From positions 247,117 to 311,116 of the forward strand of contig JALIZF010001437.1 in NCBI GenBank assembly GCA_029948255.1: a stretch of 64,000 bases of DNA. Direction: 5' to 3'. Positions 1-12,500 of the stretch are shown here, one piece after another. The DNA is from Telmatactis stephensoni. Lineage: Eukaryota; Cnidaria; Anthozoa; Actiniaria; Isophelliidae. A program made the translations under genes and the position numbers. The first letter of the stretch is position 1. Every line of letters begins with the position of its first letter. Under the pieces are notes generated by a model. That model saw nothing but the letters and a program-made list of their open reading frames with translations. It was not told the origin of the DNA and made no database searches.

Positions 1-1438
1 GGAGATATAAGAGAAGTTAAGTAACCGATGACTAGTATTGAGTTAGTGGTGCGTGCGTGCTGACTTAGGCAAACTACTAATGTCATGTTTTTTTATGGAG
101 TTTTAGTACCTTATAGAGACAACGCGTATAAAGGATGATGCGAGGAAACCTGGATAATGGATATCGTGGATTCATGGATATATAAGAGAAGTTAAGTAAC
201 TGATGACTAGTATTGAGTTAGTGGTGCGTGCGTGCTGACTTAGGCAAACTACTAATGTCATGTTTTTTTATGGAGTTTTAGTATCTTATAGAGACAACGT
301 GTATAAAGGATGATGCGAGGAAACCTGGATAATGGATATCGTGGATTCATGGAGATATAAGAGAAGTTAAGTAACTGATGACTAGTATTGAGTAGTGGTG
401 CGTGTGTGCTGACTTAGGCAAACTACTAATGTCATGTTTTTTTATGGAGTTTTAGTACCTTATAGAGACATCGCGTATAAAGGATGATGCGAGGAAACCT
501 GGATAATGGATATCGTGGATTCATGGAGATATAAGAGAAGTTAAGTAACCGATGACTAGTATTGAGTAGTGGTGCGTGCGTGCTGACTTAGGCAAACTAC
601 TAATGTCATGTTTTTTTATGGAGTTTTAGTACCTTATAGAGACATCGCGTATAAAGGGTGATGCGAGGAAACCTGGATAATGGATATCGTGGATTCATGG
701 AGATATAAGAGAAGTTAAGTAACCGATGACTAGTATTGAGTAGTGGTGCGTGCGTGCTGACTTAGGCAAACTACTAATGTCATGTTTTTTTATGGAGTTT
801 TAGTACCTTATAGAGATATCGCGTATAAAGGATGATGCGAGGAAACCTGGATAATGGATATCGTGGATTCATGGAGATATAAGAGAAGTTAAGTAACCGA
901 TGACTAGTATTGAGTAGTGGTGCGTGCGTGCTGACTTAGGCAAACTACTAACGTCATGTTTTTTTTATGGAGTTTTAGTACCTTATAGAGACATCGCGTA
1001 TAAAGGATGATGCGAGGAAACCTGGATAATGGATATCGTGGATTCATGGAGATATAAGAGAAGTTAAGTAACCGATGACTAGTATTGAGCAGTGGTGCGT
1101 GCGTGCTGACTTAGGCAAACTACTAATGTCATGTTTTTTTATGGAGTTTTAGTACCTTATAGAGACAACGCGTATAAAGGATGATGCGAGGAAACCTGGA
1201 TAATGGATAATCGTGGATTCATGGAGATATGAGAAGTTAAGTAACCGATGACTAGTATTGAGTAGTGGTGCGTGCGTGCTGACTTAGGCAAACTACTAAT
1301 GTCATGTTTTTTTATGGAGTTTTAGTACCTTATAGAGACATCGCGTATAAAGGGTGATGCGAGGATACATGGATAATGGATATCGTGGATTCATGGAGAT
1401 ATAAGAGAAGTTAAGTAACCGATGACTAGTATTGAGTA
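1..1438. repeat. Satellite A, left array (174/175-bp unit)
   Basis: Just over eight head-to-tail copies of a 174/175-bp unit begin at the window edge; units start near 1, 176, 351 and 525. Each has a start like GGAGATATAAGAGAAG, a TGCGTGCGTGCTGAC block, a T7 run and an end like GGATATCGTGGATTCATGG. The 174/175 difference is one T in GAGTTAGTGG versus GAGTAGTGG. Units differ by a few bases only. No long ORF crosses the unit. The array continues left of the window. Confidence 0.97.
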
Positions 1439-3900
1439 GCTTAACTACCCTAATTAAATATTGGTTTAAGATACAATAATTTAGTTCAAATAGTCCAACA
1501 CAATTATAGAATCTCGTAGATCAATAGACATATAGTAGTCTTCTTAATACTGAGATTGCTTCCGAACTATGCGCTTAACTACCCTAATTAAATACTGGTT
1601 TAAGACATAATTTAGTTCAAATAGTCCATCATAATTATAGAATCTCGTAGATCAATAGACATATAGTAGTCTTCTTAATACTGAGATTGATTCCGAACTA
1701 TGCGCTTAACTACCCTAATTAAATACTGGTTTAAGACATAATTTAGTTCAAATAGTCCATCATAATTATGGAATATCGTAGATTAATAGATAAAGTAGTC
1801 TTCTTAATACTGAGATTGATTCCGAACTATGCGCTTAACTACCCTAATTAAATACTGGTTTAAGACATAATTTAGTTCAAATAGTCCATCATAATTATGG
1901 AATATCGTAGATTAATAGATAAAGTAGTCTTCTTAATACTGAGATTGATTCCGAACTATGCGCTTAACTTCCCTAATTAAATACTGGTTTAAGACATAAT
2001 TTAGTTCAAATAGTCCATCATAATTATGGAATATCGTAGATTAATAGATAAAGTAGTCTTCTTAATACTGAGATTGATTCCGAACTATGCGCTTAACTAC
2101 CCTAATTAAATACTGGTTTAAGACATAATTTAGTTCAAATAGTCCATCATAATTATGGAATATCGTAGATTAATAGATAAAGTAGTCTTCTTAATACTGA
2201 GATTGATTCCGAACTATGCGCTTAACTTCCCTAATTAAATACTGGTTTAAGACATAATTTAGTTCAAATAGTCCATCATAATTATGGAATATCGTAGATT
2301 AATAGATAAAGTAGTCTTCTTAATACTGAGATTGATTCCGAACTATGCGCTTAACTACCCTAATTAAATACTGGTTTAAGACATAATTTAGTTCAAGTAG
2401 TCCATCATAATTATGGAATCTCGTAGATTAATAGACATATAGTAGTCTTCTTAATACTGAGATTGATTCCGAACTATGCGCTTAACTACCCTAATTAAAT
2501 ACTGGTTTAAGACATAATTTAGTTCAAATAGTCCATCATAATTATGGAATCTCGTAGTTCAATAGACATATAGTAGTCTTCTTAATACTGAGATTGATTC
2601 CGAACTATGCGCTTAACTACCCTAATTAAATACTGGTTTAAGACATAATTTAGTTCAAATAGTCCATCATAATTATGGAATATCGTAGATTAATAGATAC
2701 AGTAGTCTTCTTAATACTGAGATTGATTCCGAACTATGCGCTTAACTACCCTAATTAAATACTGGTTTAAGACATAATTTAGTTCAAATAGTCCATCATA
2801 ATTATGGAATATCGTAGATTAATAGATAAAGTAGTCTTCTTAATACTGAGATTGATTCCGAACTATGCGCTTAACTTCCCTAATTAAATACTGGTTTAAG
2901 ACATAATTTAGTTCAAATAGTCCATCATAATTATGGAATATCGTAGATTAATAGATAAAGTAGTCTTCTTAATACTGAGATTGATTCCGAACTATGCGCT
3001 TAACTACCCTAATTAAATACTGGTTTAAGACATAATTTAGTTCAAATAGTCCATCATAATTATGGAATATCGTAGATTAATAGATAAAGTAGTCTTCTTA
3101 ATACTGAGATTGATTCCGAACTATGCGCTTAACTTCCCTAATTAAATACTGGTTTAAGACATAATTTAGTTCAAATAGTCCATCATAATTATGGAATATC
3201 GTAGATTAATAGATAAAGTAGTCTTCTTAATACTGAGATTGATTCCGAACTATGCGCTTAACTACCCTAATTAAATACTGGTTTAAGACATAATTTAGTT
3301 CAAATAGTCCATCATAATTATGGAATCTCGTAGATTAATAGATAAAGTAGTCTTCTTAATACTGAGATTGATTCCGAACTATGCGCTTAACTACCCTAAT
3401 TAAATACTGGTTTAAGACATAATTTAGTTCAAATAGTCCATCATAATTATGGAATCTCGTAGATTAATAGACATATAGTAGTCTTCTTAATACTGAGATT
3501 GATTCCGAACTATGCGCTTAACTACCCTTTAAATACTGGTTTAAGATACAATAATTTAGTTCAAATAGTCCAACATAATTATAGAATCTCGTAGATAAAT
3601 AGACATATAGTAGTCTTCTTAATACTGAGATTGATTCCGCACTATGCGCTTAACTACCCTAATTAAATACTGGTTTAAGACATAATTTAGTTCAAATAGT
3701 CCATCATAATTATGGAATATCGTAGATTAATAGACATATAGTAGTCTTCTTAATACTGAGATTGATTCCGAACTATGCGCTTAACTACCCTAATTAAATA
3801 CTGGTTTAAGACATAATTTAGTTCAAATAGTCCATCATAATTATGGAATCTCGTAGATTAATAGACATAGTACTTTTCTAAATACTAGTATTGACTCCGA
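1438..3900. repeat. Satellite B array (about 129-131-bp unit)
   Basis: About 19 tandem copies of a roughly 129-131-bp AT-rich unit. Each is marked by GCGCTTAACTACCCTAATTA, a TTTAGTTCAAATAGTCCA block and an end like GATTGATTCCGAACTATGCG. Unit starts fall at 1571, 1702, 1831, 1960, 2089, 2218 and 2347. Many neighbours alternate between CTTAACTACC and CTTAACTTCC, giving a 258-bp dimer in places. No coding potential. Confidence 0.96.
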
Positions 3901-4335
3901 ACTATGCGTAATCAAATTTAAATGTCAGTGCTCATAAGTGTATTTCGATAAAATAGTCAAATATGCCCGTATATATCATGGGTATAGCAATCTTGTAGAT
4001 ACTAGTATTTATTCCGAACTATGCTTAACTATATTTGAACTAAGCTTTAAGGTAATAATTTAGTTAAAATATTCAAACTTAGGTTTGGAATATTGTGGAT
4101 TCATAGCCATAGTAGTAAACTAATTTCATTGAGTTCGAACTATGCTTACGACCTTCAAATGCTGCTTGAAATAGTCATACATAAATAATTAATATGGAAT
4201 ATCACCGTAGATTCATAGACACAGTAGTCTTCATAATACTAGTATTGATTACGCACTATGCTTAATTGTTTTAAATGTTGGTTTAAGATAATAATGTAGT
4301 TAAAATAGTCATATATAGTTAACGGATATCGTAGA
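3880..4335. repeat. Degenerate B-to-A transition units
   Basis: Three or four strongly diverged B-like units with irregular spacing. They keep TTCCGAACTATGC and TTTAGTTAAAATA but also carry A-like words such as ACTAGTATTGA and TCGTAGATTCATAGA. They lie exactly between the B array and the right A array. They look like eroded edge units or intermediates between the two families. Confidence 0.8.
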
Positions 4336-7300
4336 TTCATAGAGATATAGAGAAGTTAAGTAACCGATGACTTAAGTTCTGAGTTAGTCGTGCGTGCATG
4401 CCTGCTGACTTAGACAAACTATTAATATCATATTTGCTATGGAGTTTTAGTACCTTATAGAGACAGCGCATATAAAGGATGATGCGAGGAAACCTGGATA
4501 ATGGATATCGTGGATTCATGGAGATATAATGAAGTTAAGTAACCGATGACTAGTATTGAGTTAGTGGTGCGTGCGTGCTGACTTAGGCAAACTACTAATG
4601 TCATGTTTTTTTATGGAGTTTTAGTACCTTATAGAGACAACGTGTATAAAGGATGATGCGAGGAAACCTGGATAATGGATATCGTGGATTCATGGAGATA
4701 TAAGAGAAGTTAAGTAACTGATGACTAGTATTGAGTTAGTGGTGCGTGCGTGCTGACTTAGGCAAACTACTAATGTCATGTTTTTTTATGGAGTTTTAGT
4801 ACCTTATAGAGACATCGCGTATAAAGGGTGATGCGAGGAAACCTGGATAATGGATATCGTGGATTCATGGAGATATAAGAGAAGTTAAGTAACCGATGAC
4901 TAGTATTGAGTTAGTGGTGCGTGCGTGCTGACTTAGGCAAACTACTAATGTCATGTTTTTTTATGGAGTTTTAGTACCTTATAGAGACAACGTATATAAA
5001 GGATGATGCGAGGAAACCTGGATAATGGATATCGTGGATTCATGGAGATATAAGAGAAGTTAAGTAACTGATGACTAGTATTGAGTAGTGGTGCGTGCGT
5101 GCTGACTTAGGCAAACTACTAATGTCATGTTTTTTTATGGAGTTTTAGTACCTTATAGAGACATCGCGTATAAAGGATGATGCGAGAAAACCTGGATAAT
5201 GGATATCGTGGATTCATGGAGATATAATGAAGTTAAGTAACCGATGACTAGTATTGAGTTAGTGGTGCGTGCGTGCTGACTTAGGCAAACTACTAATGTC
5301 ATGTTTTTTTATGGAGTTTTAGTACCTTATAGAGACAACGTGTATAAAGGATGATGCGAGGAAACCTGGATAATGGATATCGTGGATTCATGGAGATATA
5401 AGAGAAGTTAAGTAACTGATGACTAGTATTGAGTAGTGGTGCGTGCGTGCTGACTTAGGCAAACTACTAATGTCATGTTTTTTATGGAGTTTTAGTACCT
5501 TATAGAGACATCGCGTATAAAGGATGATGCGAGGAAACCTGGATAATGGATATCGTGGATTCATGGAGATATAAGAGAAGTTAAGTAACCGATGACTAGT
5601 ATTGAGTTAGTGGTGCGTGCGTGCTGACTTAGGGAAACTACTAATGTTATGTTTTTTTATGGAGTTTTAGTACCTTATAGAGACAACGTGTATAAAGGAT
5701 GATGCGAGGAAACCTGGATAATGGATATCGTGGATTCATGGAGATATAAGAGAAGTTAAGTAACCGATGACTAGTATTGAGTTAGTGGTGCGTGCGTGCT
5801 GACTTAGGCAAACTACTAATGTCATGTTTTTTTATGGAGTTTTAGTACCTTATAGAGACAACGTATATAAAGGATGATGCGAGGAAACCTGGATAATGGA
5901 TATCGTGGATTCATGGAGATATAAGAGAAGTTAAGTAACTGATGACTAGTATTGAGTAGTGGTGCGTGCGTGCTGACTTAGGCAAACTACTAATGTCATG
6001 TTTTTTTATGGAGTTTTAGTACCTTATAGAGACATCGCGTATAAAGGATGATGCGAGAAAACCTGGATAATGGATATCGTGGATTCATGGAGATATAATG
6101 AAGTTAAGTAACCGATGACTAGTATTGAGTTAGTGGTGCGTGCGTGCTGACTTAGGCAAACTACTAATGTCATGTTTTTTTATGGAGTTTTAGTACCTTA
6201 TAGAGACAACGTGTATAAAGGATGATGCGAGGAAACCTGGATAATGGATATCGTGGATTCATGGAGATATAAGAGAAGTTAAGTAACTGATGACTAGTAT
6301 TGAGTAGTGGTGCGTGCGTGCTGACTTAGGCAAACTACTAATGTCATGTTTTTTATGGAGTTTTAGTACCTTATAGAGACATCGCGTATAAAGGATGATG
6401 CGAGGAAACCTGGATAATGGATATCGTGGATTCATGGAGATATAAGAGAAGTTAAGTAACCGATGACTAGTATTGAGTTAGTGGTGCGTGCGTGCTGACT
6501 TAGGGAAACTACTAATGTTATGTTTTTTTATGGAGTTTTAGTACCTTATAGAGACAACGTGTATAAAGGATGATGCGAGGAAACCTGGATAATGGATATC
6601 GTGGATTCATGGAGATATAAGAGAAGTTAAGTAACTGATGACTAGTATTGAGTAGTGGTGCGTGCGTGCTGACTTAGGCAAACTACTAATGTCATGTTTT
6701 TTTATGGAGTTTTAGTACCTTATAGAGACATCGCGTATAAAGGGTGATGCGAGGAAACCTGGATAATGGATATCGTGGATTCATGGAGATATAAGAGAAG
6801 TTAAGTAACCGATGACTAGTATTGAGTAGTGGTGTGTGCGTGCTGACTTAGGCAAACTACTAATGTCATGTTTTTTTATGGAGATTTAGTACCTTATAGA
6901 GATATCGCGTATGAAGGATGATGCGAGGAAACCTGGATAATGGATATCGTGGATTCATGGAGATATAAGAGAAGTTAAGTAACCGATGACTAGTATTGAG
7001 TAGTGGTGCGTGCGTGCTGACTTAGGCAAACTACTAACGTCATGTTTTTTTTATGGAGTTTTAGTACCTTATAGAGACATCGCGTATAAAGGATGATGCG
7101 AGGAAACCTGGATAATGGATATCGTGGATTCATGGAGATATAAGAGAAGTTAAGTAACCGATGACTAGTATTGAGTAGTGGTGCGTGCGTGCTGACTTAG
7201 GCAAACTACTAATGTCATGTTTTTTTATGGAGTTTTAGTACCTTATAGAGACAACGCGTATAAAGGATGATGCGAGAAAACCTGGATAATGGATATCGTG

Positions 7301-7605
7301 GATTCATGGAGATATAAGAGAAGTTAAGTAAAAGATGACTAGTATTGAGTAGTGGTGCGTGCGTGCTGACTTAGGCAAACTACTAATGTCATGTTTTTTT
7401 ATGGAGTTTTAGTACCTTATAGAGACAACGCGTATAAAGGATGATGCGAGGAAACCTGGATAATGGATATCGTGGATTCATGGAGATATAAGAGAAGTTA
7501 AGTAACCGATGACTAGTATTGAGTTAGTGGTGCGTGCGTGCTGACTTAGGCAAACTACTAATTTCATGTTTGTTATGAAGTTTTAGTATCTTGTAGAGAC
7601 AATGC
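4335..7605. repeat. Satellite A, right array (174/175-bp unit)
   Basis: About 18 to 19 further copies of the A unit. The first (4335-4510) and last (about 7500-7605) copies are the most diverged, as expected at array edges. Inside, blocks of four and five monomers are themselves repeated: the variant ATATAATGAAG recurs at 4526, 5224 and 6095, and a GGGAAACTACTAATGTTATG variant recurs 871 bp apart. Open frames inside the array are chance. Confidence 0.96.
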
Positions 7606-7689
7606 CTGTAAAGAAGAGTGAGGAAAAACAAGATTTTCCTGATATTTTAGGTAGGTGAATGTCTTTGAATATATTTTACCCGCATATAT

Positions 7690-7875
7690 ACTCGCATATG
7701 CTACAATGCGATGCAATGCAATGCAACATGCGTTTATTTAGCACCATTAATTACATTTTGTATAATACATATACAATATTCAACATGATTTAAGGTGACA
7801 AGCTATCTACAATAACCTCCGGGCTAAACGAGGTAGATAGCTGACTGCAGTAAGTTACAATAGAAAAAGGTTAAG
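7690..7875 (-). mobile_element. CR1/L2-like non-LTR element, 3' tail fragment
   Basis: On the minus strand this stretch has a 3'-UTR-like block with an imperfect GCTATCTAC ... GTAGATAGC stem, followed by AAATAAA and a short TTGCA repeat tail near 7700-7730. The stem block resembles 31800-31870 (GGCTACC ... GGTAGCC), which lies just downstream of the minus-strand RT fragment at 32085. I infer both are 3' ends of one retroelement family. No coding sequence remains. Confidence 0.5.
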
Positions 7876-7884
7876 ATTTAACAA

Positions 7885-8068
7885 ATAGATTCCATTTTTC
7901 CGTGCGTCTGTACTCTAATCGATGCACAGATGACGTCAAAATGTGGTGAGAACAAAAAAGTACGCCACGAGACGAAGTGGAGTGGCGTGACTGTTGTTCT
8001 CACCACATTTTGACGTCGTCTTCTTCTGCATCGATTAGAGTACAGACGCACGGAAAAATGGAATCTAT
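7885..8068. mobile_element. Hairpin (foldback) MITE, 184 bp
   Basis: Almost perfect inverted repeat. The left arm runs from ATAGATTCCATTTTTCCGTG and the right arm is its reverse complement ending CACGGAAAAATGGAATCTAT. The arms continue inward through GACGTCAAAATGTGGTGAGAA and a smaller ACGCCAC/GTGGCGT stem, so nearly the whole element folds on itself. A piece of the same arm (TGTACTCTAATC) recurs near 8146. No clear target-site duplication. Confidence 0.85.
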
Positions 8069-8089
8069 CTGTTTTATATAATATTTATC

Positions 8090-8200
8090 GAAACATTCCA
8101 ACCAATCAGAGCGCGCGTAAGATTCGATGACGCCATCTATGTGTGTGTACTCTAATCACATATGGTTGTTCGACCAATCAAAGCGCGCGTAATATGCCAA
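8090..8200. repeat. Paired CCAATCA-GCGCGCG motifs
   Basis: Two copies of a motif reading CCAATCAGAGCGCGCGTAA and CCAATCAAAGCGCGCGTAA lie about 70 bp apart. A related CCAATCAGCGCGCG occurs near 45326. They are probably remnants of a dispersed repeat family rather than promoters; no gene is adjacent. Confidence 0.45.
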
Positions 8201-8471
8201 TTATTATATAAATCATAATAGATAATTGAATATATACAATATATACAACTGTTGCTACTCTTATTGGTAGGTGCATATATGATATATTGTACATACATAA
8301 TGTGTGGTTTATTAATAAAACCCGTTCAAATTTTGATAGATTGACGACCTTGATCGCAGTTCTTCTTTTGACAACCTGCATGATGAGAGAGTGAAGGTGG
8401 TGATTTTATCGTTTGCTACTCCGTAGGTACGTCATTGTATCGCTTATAATAACTGATAATATACATATAGA

Positions 8472-8568
8472 ATGGTTTTCATTAACCCGTGAAACAGTGT
8501 AGTTGTTAGACTGCGATAAACGAATAACAACACTAAAGTGCGTTTCACGGGTTAATGAAAATCTCCCT
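8472..8568. mobile_element. Short inverted-repeat MITE
   Basis: A 97-bp stretch bounded by TTTTCATTAACCCGTGAAAC and its reverse complement GTTTCACGGGTTAATGAAAA. The interior is unrelated and AT-rich. Part of the same end (TTTAACCCGTGAAACC) recurs at about 30867, so the sequence is dispersed. No target-site duplication was identified. Confidence 0.7.
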
Positions 8569-8569
8569 C

Positions 8570-9545
8570 TGTTGAAAGTTCACTCGATATGCGTACAAAG
8601 CTAAAGCGAGACTCTTCATATACTAACGCCCAACACCGTAACTTTGACAGATACTGGACTTAATTTGCTGCTCTTCCAATGTGCAATCTGGATGTCTATA
8701 AAACAGTATGCTAGAGGTGAGAGTACAATTGCTACTTTAGGTAAGCTTAATTTCTTATGGGAGAAATTCGCATAATTCGCGGAATTTGCGTGGCTAGATG
8801 GTTAAACCTATAGAGTCCTTCCGATGTTTCCGAATTAACATGCCGAGAATTTTGGTGCTATACATAGAAAACATTTTGATCACTTATTGATAAGGATTGA
8901 AAATTTTACTTTGAGTCGGTCGAGATTTTTAATTGCAAGTTAACTATTCGCCAAGAACACGTAATAACTTTTTTCGACTACATGCAGCCAAGTGATTTCG
9001 AATTAGAATTGGAAATTAGAACTAGAATGCAGGGATCAATGAATATGACTTTTCGAATCGATTTCGGAGTCCGAGTAATTTTTCGCGAATTTTTTTTAAT
9101 TAAAAAAATAACCAATTTAAACCGTACGTGGTGAAGTCGTAATGGCTCGTGATCTCGCACAACTGAGTTTCATAAGTAAGCAAACATAAGTTTTTAACTT
9201 ACTCTGGCTGAACATAATTAGTATAATTGGCATTTTTGTGTGGTTAAAGATGTGACCAATCACGTTGGAAAAGGTACCGTCCAACGTGATTGATTTTACC
9301 AAAACATTAGTCTTTTGCAGCCTATACATTTGAAGTCATTTGGCATATCTTGGTATTTGCTTTTTTGTGGTTAATGGCCCTCCTAAAGCCAATAATCCAC
9401 TATGTTTAATTCTTTGTTGTTCGGCCACCAAACGGCCGCTCATCGTTTCTGCTTAAGAACTTCAGAATACTTGCTTAAATTAATCATTTTGTCTTTACGA
9501 GTTTAGTATATAAGCCGTTATCAATACCGATGAATAATTTAATCA
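8570..9545. other. AT-rich spacer, no gene seen
   Basis: No conserved coding frame is visible on either strand. The only structure is a short perfect inverted repeat, AATCACGTTGGA/TCCAACGTGATT (about 9258-9292), and a run of A/T near 9090. The short minus-strand frames at 8978-9329 show no recognisable protein. Confidence 0.5.
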
Positions 9546-12500
9546 TTGTTCAATTCCTTTTATATCATCTGCCTGCGCCATTGCGTTGATTTCTTTTATT
9601 TCCTTAATTATATATAATGTGCCAATATGAAAACATTTTAACACACTGGCTTTACCAAGAATATATTTGTAGCACTGTGTTGATTCCTTATATATAATGT
9701 ACAGTTATGAAAACATTTTAACGCGCTGTTTTCTCCAACATTATCCTTGTATCATTGTGTTGATTCCATTGAACAATTGAGGTATATGAGATTCACATAA
9801 TTTTTGTTTTTACGTTTTATGCTTTGACATATATGAAAATGTTAAAACACACTGCGCGCCTTTACCAAGAATAACATTGTATCATTGCGTGAATTCGATT
9901 CCTTCGATATAAAGTAAACATGAAAGCATTTTCAACAAACTGTATTTACCAGCATGTCTGACCAAGAATATCTTAGTGAGAGTGGGACGTAAGGGTTTGT
10001 GGTCATGCGTTTTTGCGTTATTTATGATGCGGTTTTGCGGTTATTTCTTATTTTAAGCTGCGGTTACGTTTTCGGGTTTTGACTTAGGCGGTTTTGGTGA
10101 TTTTGACAACTTTTGTTGCATTCTTTGTTCTTTTTTTTTTGGCAGTTTCTTTGCTTCGATCGAGTCCTTCGATATAAAGTGCACATATGAAAGCATTTCA
10201 ACAAACTGTCTTTACCAATATGTCTGAATATCTTTTGAGTGTGGGATGTAAGGGTTTGCGGTGATGCGGTTTTGCGTTATTTATGATGCGGTTTTGCGGT
10301 TATTTCTTATTTTAAACTGCTCTTTTGCGGTTTTTGGTGATTTTGTCAACTGTTTCTGCGTTTTTTGTTCTTTTCCTTTGCTGTTTCTTTGCATTTGCAT
10401 TTCAACACATTTTCTTTATTAAGAACGTATTTGTATCATTGCGTTATGAAATGAATATAAACTGAGGCACGACATTCACATGTTTGTTCTTGCGTTTCGA
10501 GTTTTCCTTGCTTTTGTTTTTTGTTGCGTTTTTTGTTCTTTTTCTTTGCAGTTTCTTTGCTTTGAGTCCTATGTAAAGTACACATATGAAAGCATTTCAA
10601 CAAACTGTCTTTGCCAATATGTCTGAATATCTTTTGAGTGTGGGATGTAAGGGTTTGCGTTGATGCGGTTTTGCGTTATTTATGATGCGGTTTTGCGGTT
10701 ATTTCTTATTTTAAACTGCAGTTTTGCGGTTTTGGGTGATTTAGACAACTGTTTCTGTGTTTTTTTGTTCTTTTTCTTTGCAGTTTCTTTGCTTTGAGTC
10801 CTATGTAAAGTACACATATGAAAGCATTTCAACAAACTGTCTTTACCAATATGCCTGAATATCTTTTGAGTGTGGGATGTAAGGGTTTGCGTTGATGCGG
10901 TTTTGCGTTATTTATGATGCGGTTTTGCGGTTATTTCTTATTTTAAACTGCTCTTTTGCCGTTTTGGTGATTTTGTCAACTGTTTCTGCGTTTTTTTTTG
11001 TGTGTTCTTTTCCTTTGCCGTTTCTTTGCATTTGCATTTCAACACATTTTCTTTATTAAGAACGTATTTGTATCATTGCGTTATGAAATGAATTTAACTG
11101 AGGCACGACATTCACATGTTTGTTCTTGCGTTTTGAGTTTTCCTTGCTTTTGTTTTTTGTTGCGTTTTTTGTTCTTTTTCTTTGCAGTTTCTTTGCTTTG
11201 AGTCCTATGTAAAGTACACATATGAAAGCATTTCAACAAACTGTCTTTACCAATATGCCTGAATATCTTTTGAGTGTGGGATGTAAGGGTTTGCGGTGAT
11301 GCGGTTTTGCGTTATTTATGATGCGGTTTTGCGGTTATTTCTTATTTTAAACTGCAGTTTTGCGGTTTTGGGTGATTTAGACAACTGTTTCTGTGTTTTT
11401 TTGTTCTTTTTCTTTGCAGTTTCTTTGCTTTGAGTCCTAAGTAAAGTACACATACGAAAGCACTTTAACACATTTTCTTATGAAATGAATATAAACTGAG
11501 GCACGAGATTCACATAATGTTTGTTCTTGCGTTTCGAGCTTTCCTTGCTTTTTGTTTTTGTTTTTATTATTCATGCGGCTGATTATTTGTTTTAGGAACC
11601 TTTTACCCCGAAGGTTGCAGCATTGCAAGGTGGGGGTACACGTTTCCCATTTTTTCCTACAAAGTGGGTTTTTGGGTTTTTCGTGTCCGGCATGCTGCTT
11701 AGTTTCTATTTTTTTGTAAAGTTGATTAGATTTTGACATATTAAGCTATGTATGATTGTATCAGGAGATATGAGATGTTGAAGTAATTCGATGTTCTGCG
11801 GCTGTGTGTGATAAACGTTCGAAATGAAATGTATTTTGCGTTCGACTGACCAACATGCCCAGGGATAGATGTTGTTGCGAGTGCTAATGAGTATTATGGG
11901 CAAAATGATTCCTTTTATATAATGTAAGACGTATGAAAATATTGAAACGAACTGCCTTTACCAAGAATATCATTGTATCATTGCGTGGATTCGATTCCTT
12001 CGAGATAAAGTACACATATGAAAGCATTTCAACAAACTGTCTTTACCAATATGCCTGAATATCTTTTGAGTGTGGAATGTAAGGGTTTGCGGTGATGCGG
12101 TTTTCCGTTATTTATGATGCGGTTTTGCGGTTATTTCTTATTTTAAACTGCAGTTTTGCGGTTTTGGGTTATTTAGACAACTGTTGTTGCGTTTTTTGTT
12201 CTTTTTCTTTGCAGTTTCTTTGCTTTGAGTCCTATGTAAAGTACACATATGAAAGCATTTTAACACATTTTCTTTATTAAGAACGTATTTGTATCATTGC
12301 GTTATGAAATGAATATAAACTGAGGCACGAAATTCACATAATGTTTGTTCTTGCGTTTCGAGCTTTCTTTGCTTTTTGTTTTTGTTTTTATTGTTCATGC
12401 GGCTGATTATTTGTTTTAGGAACCTTTTACCCCGAAGGTTGCAGCATTGCAAGGTGGGGGTACACGTTTCCCATTTTTTCCTACAAAGTGGGTTTTTGGG

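Noticed and set aside
1..4335. Possible CRISPR array (regular repeats)
   Set aside because: Units are 129-175 bp with no unique spacers and the DNA is clearly eukaryotic; these are satellites.
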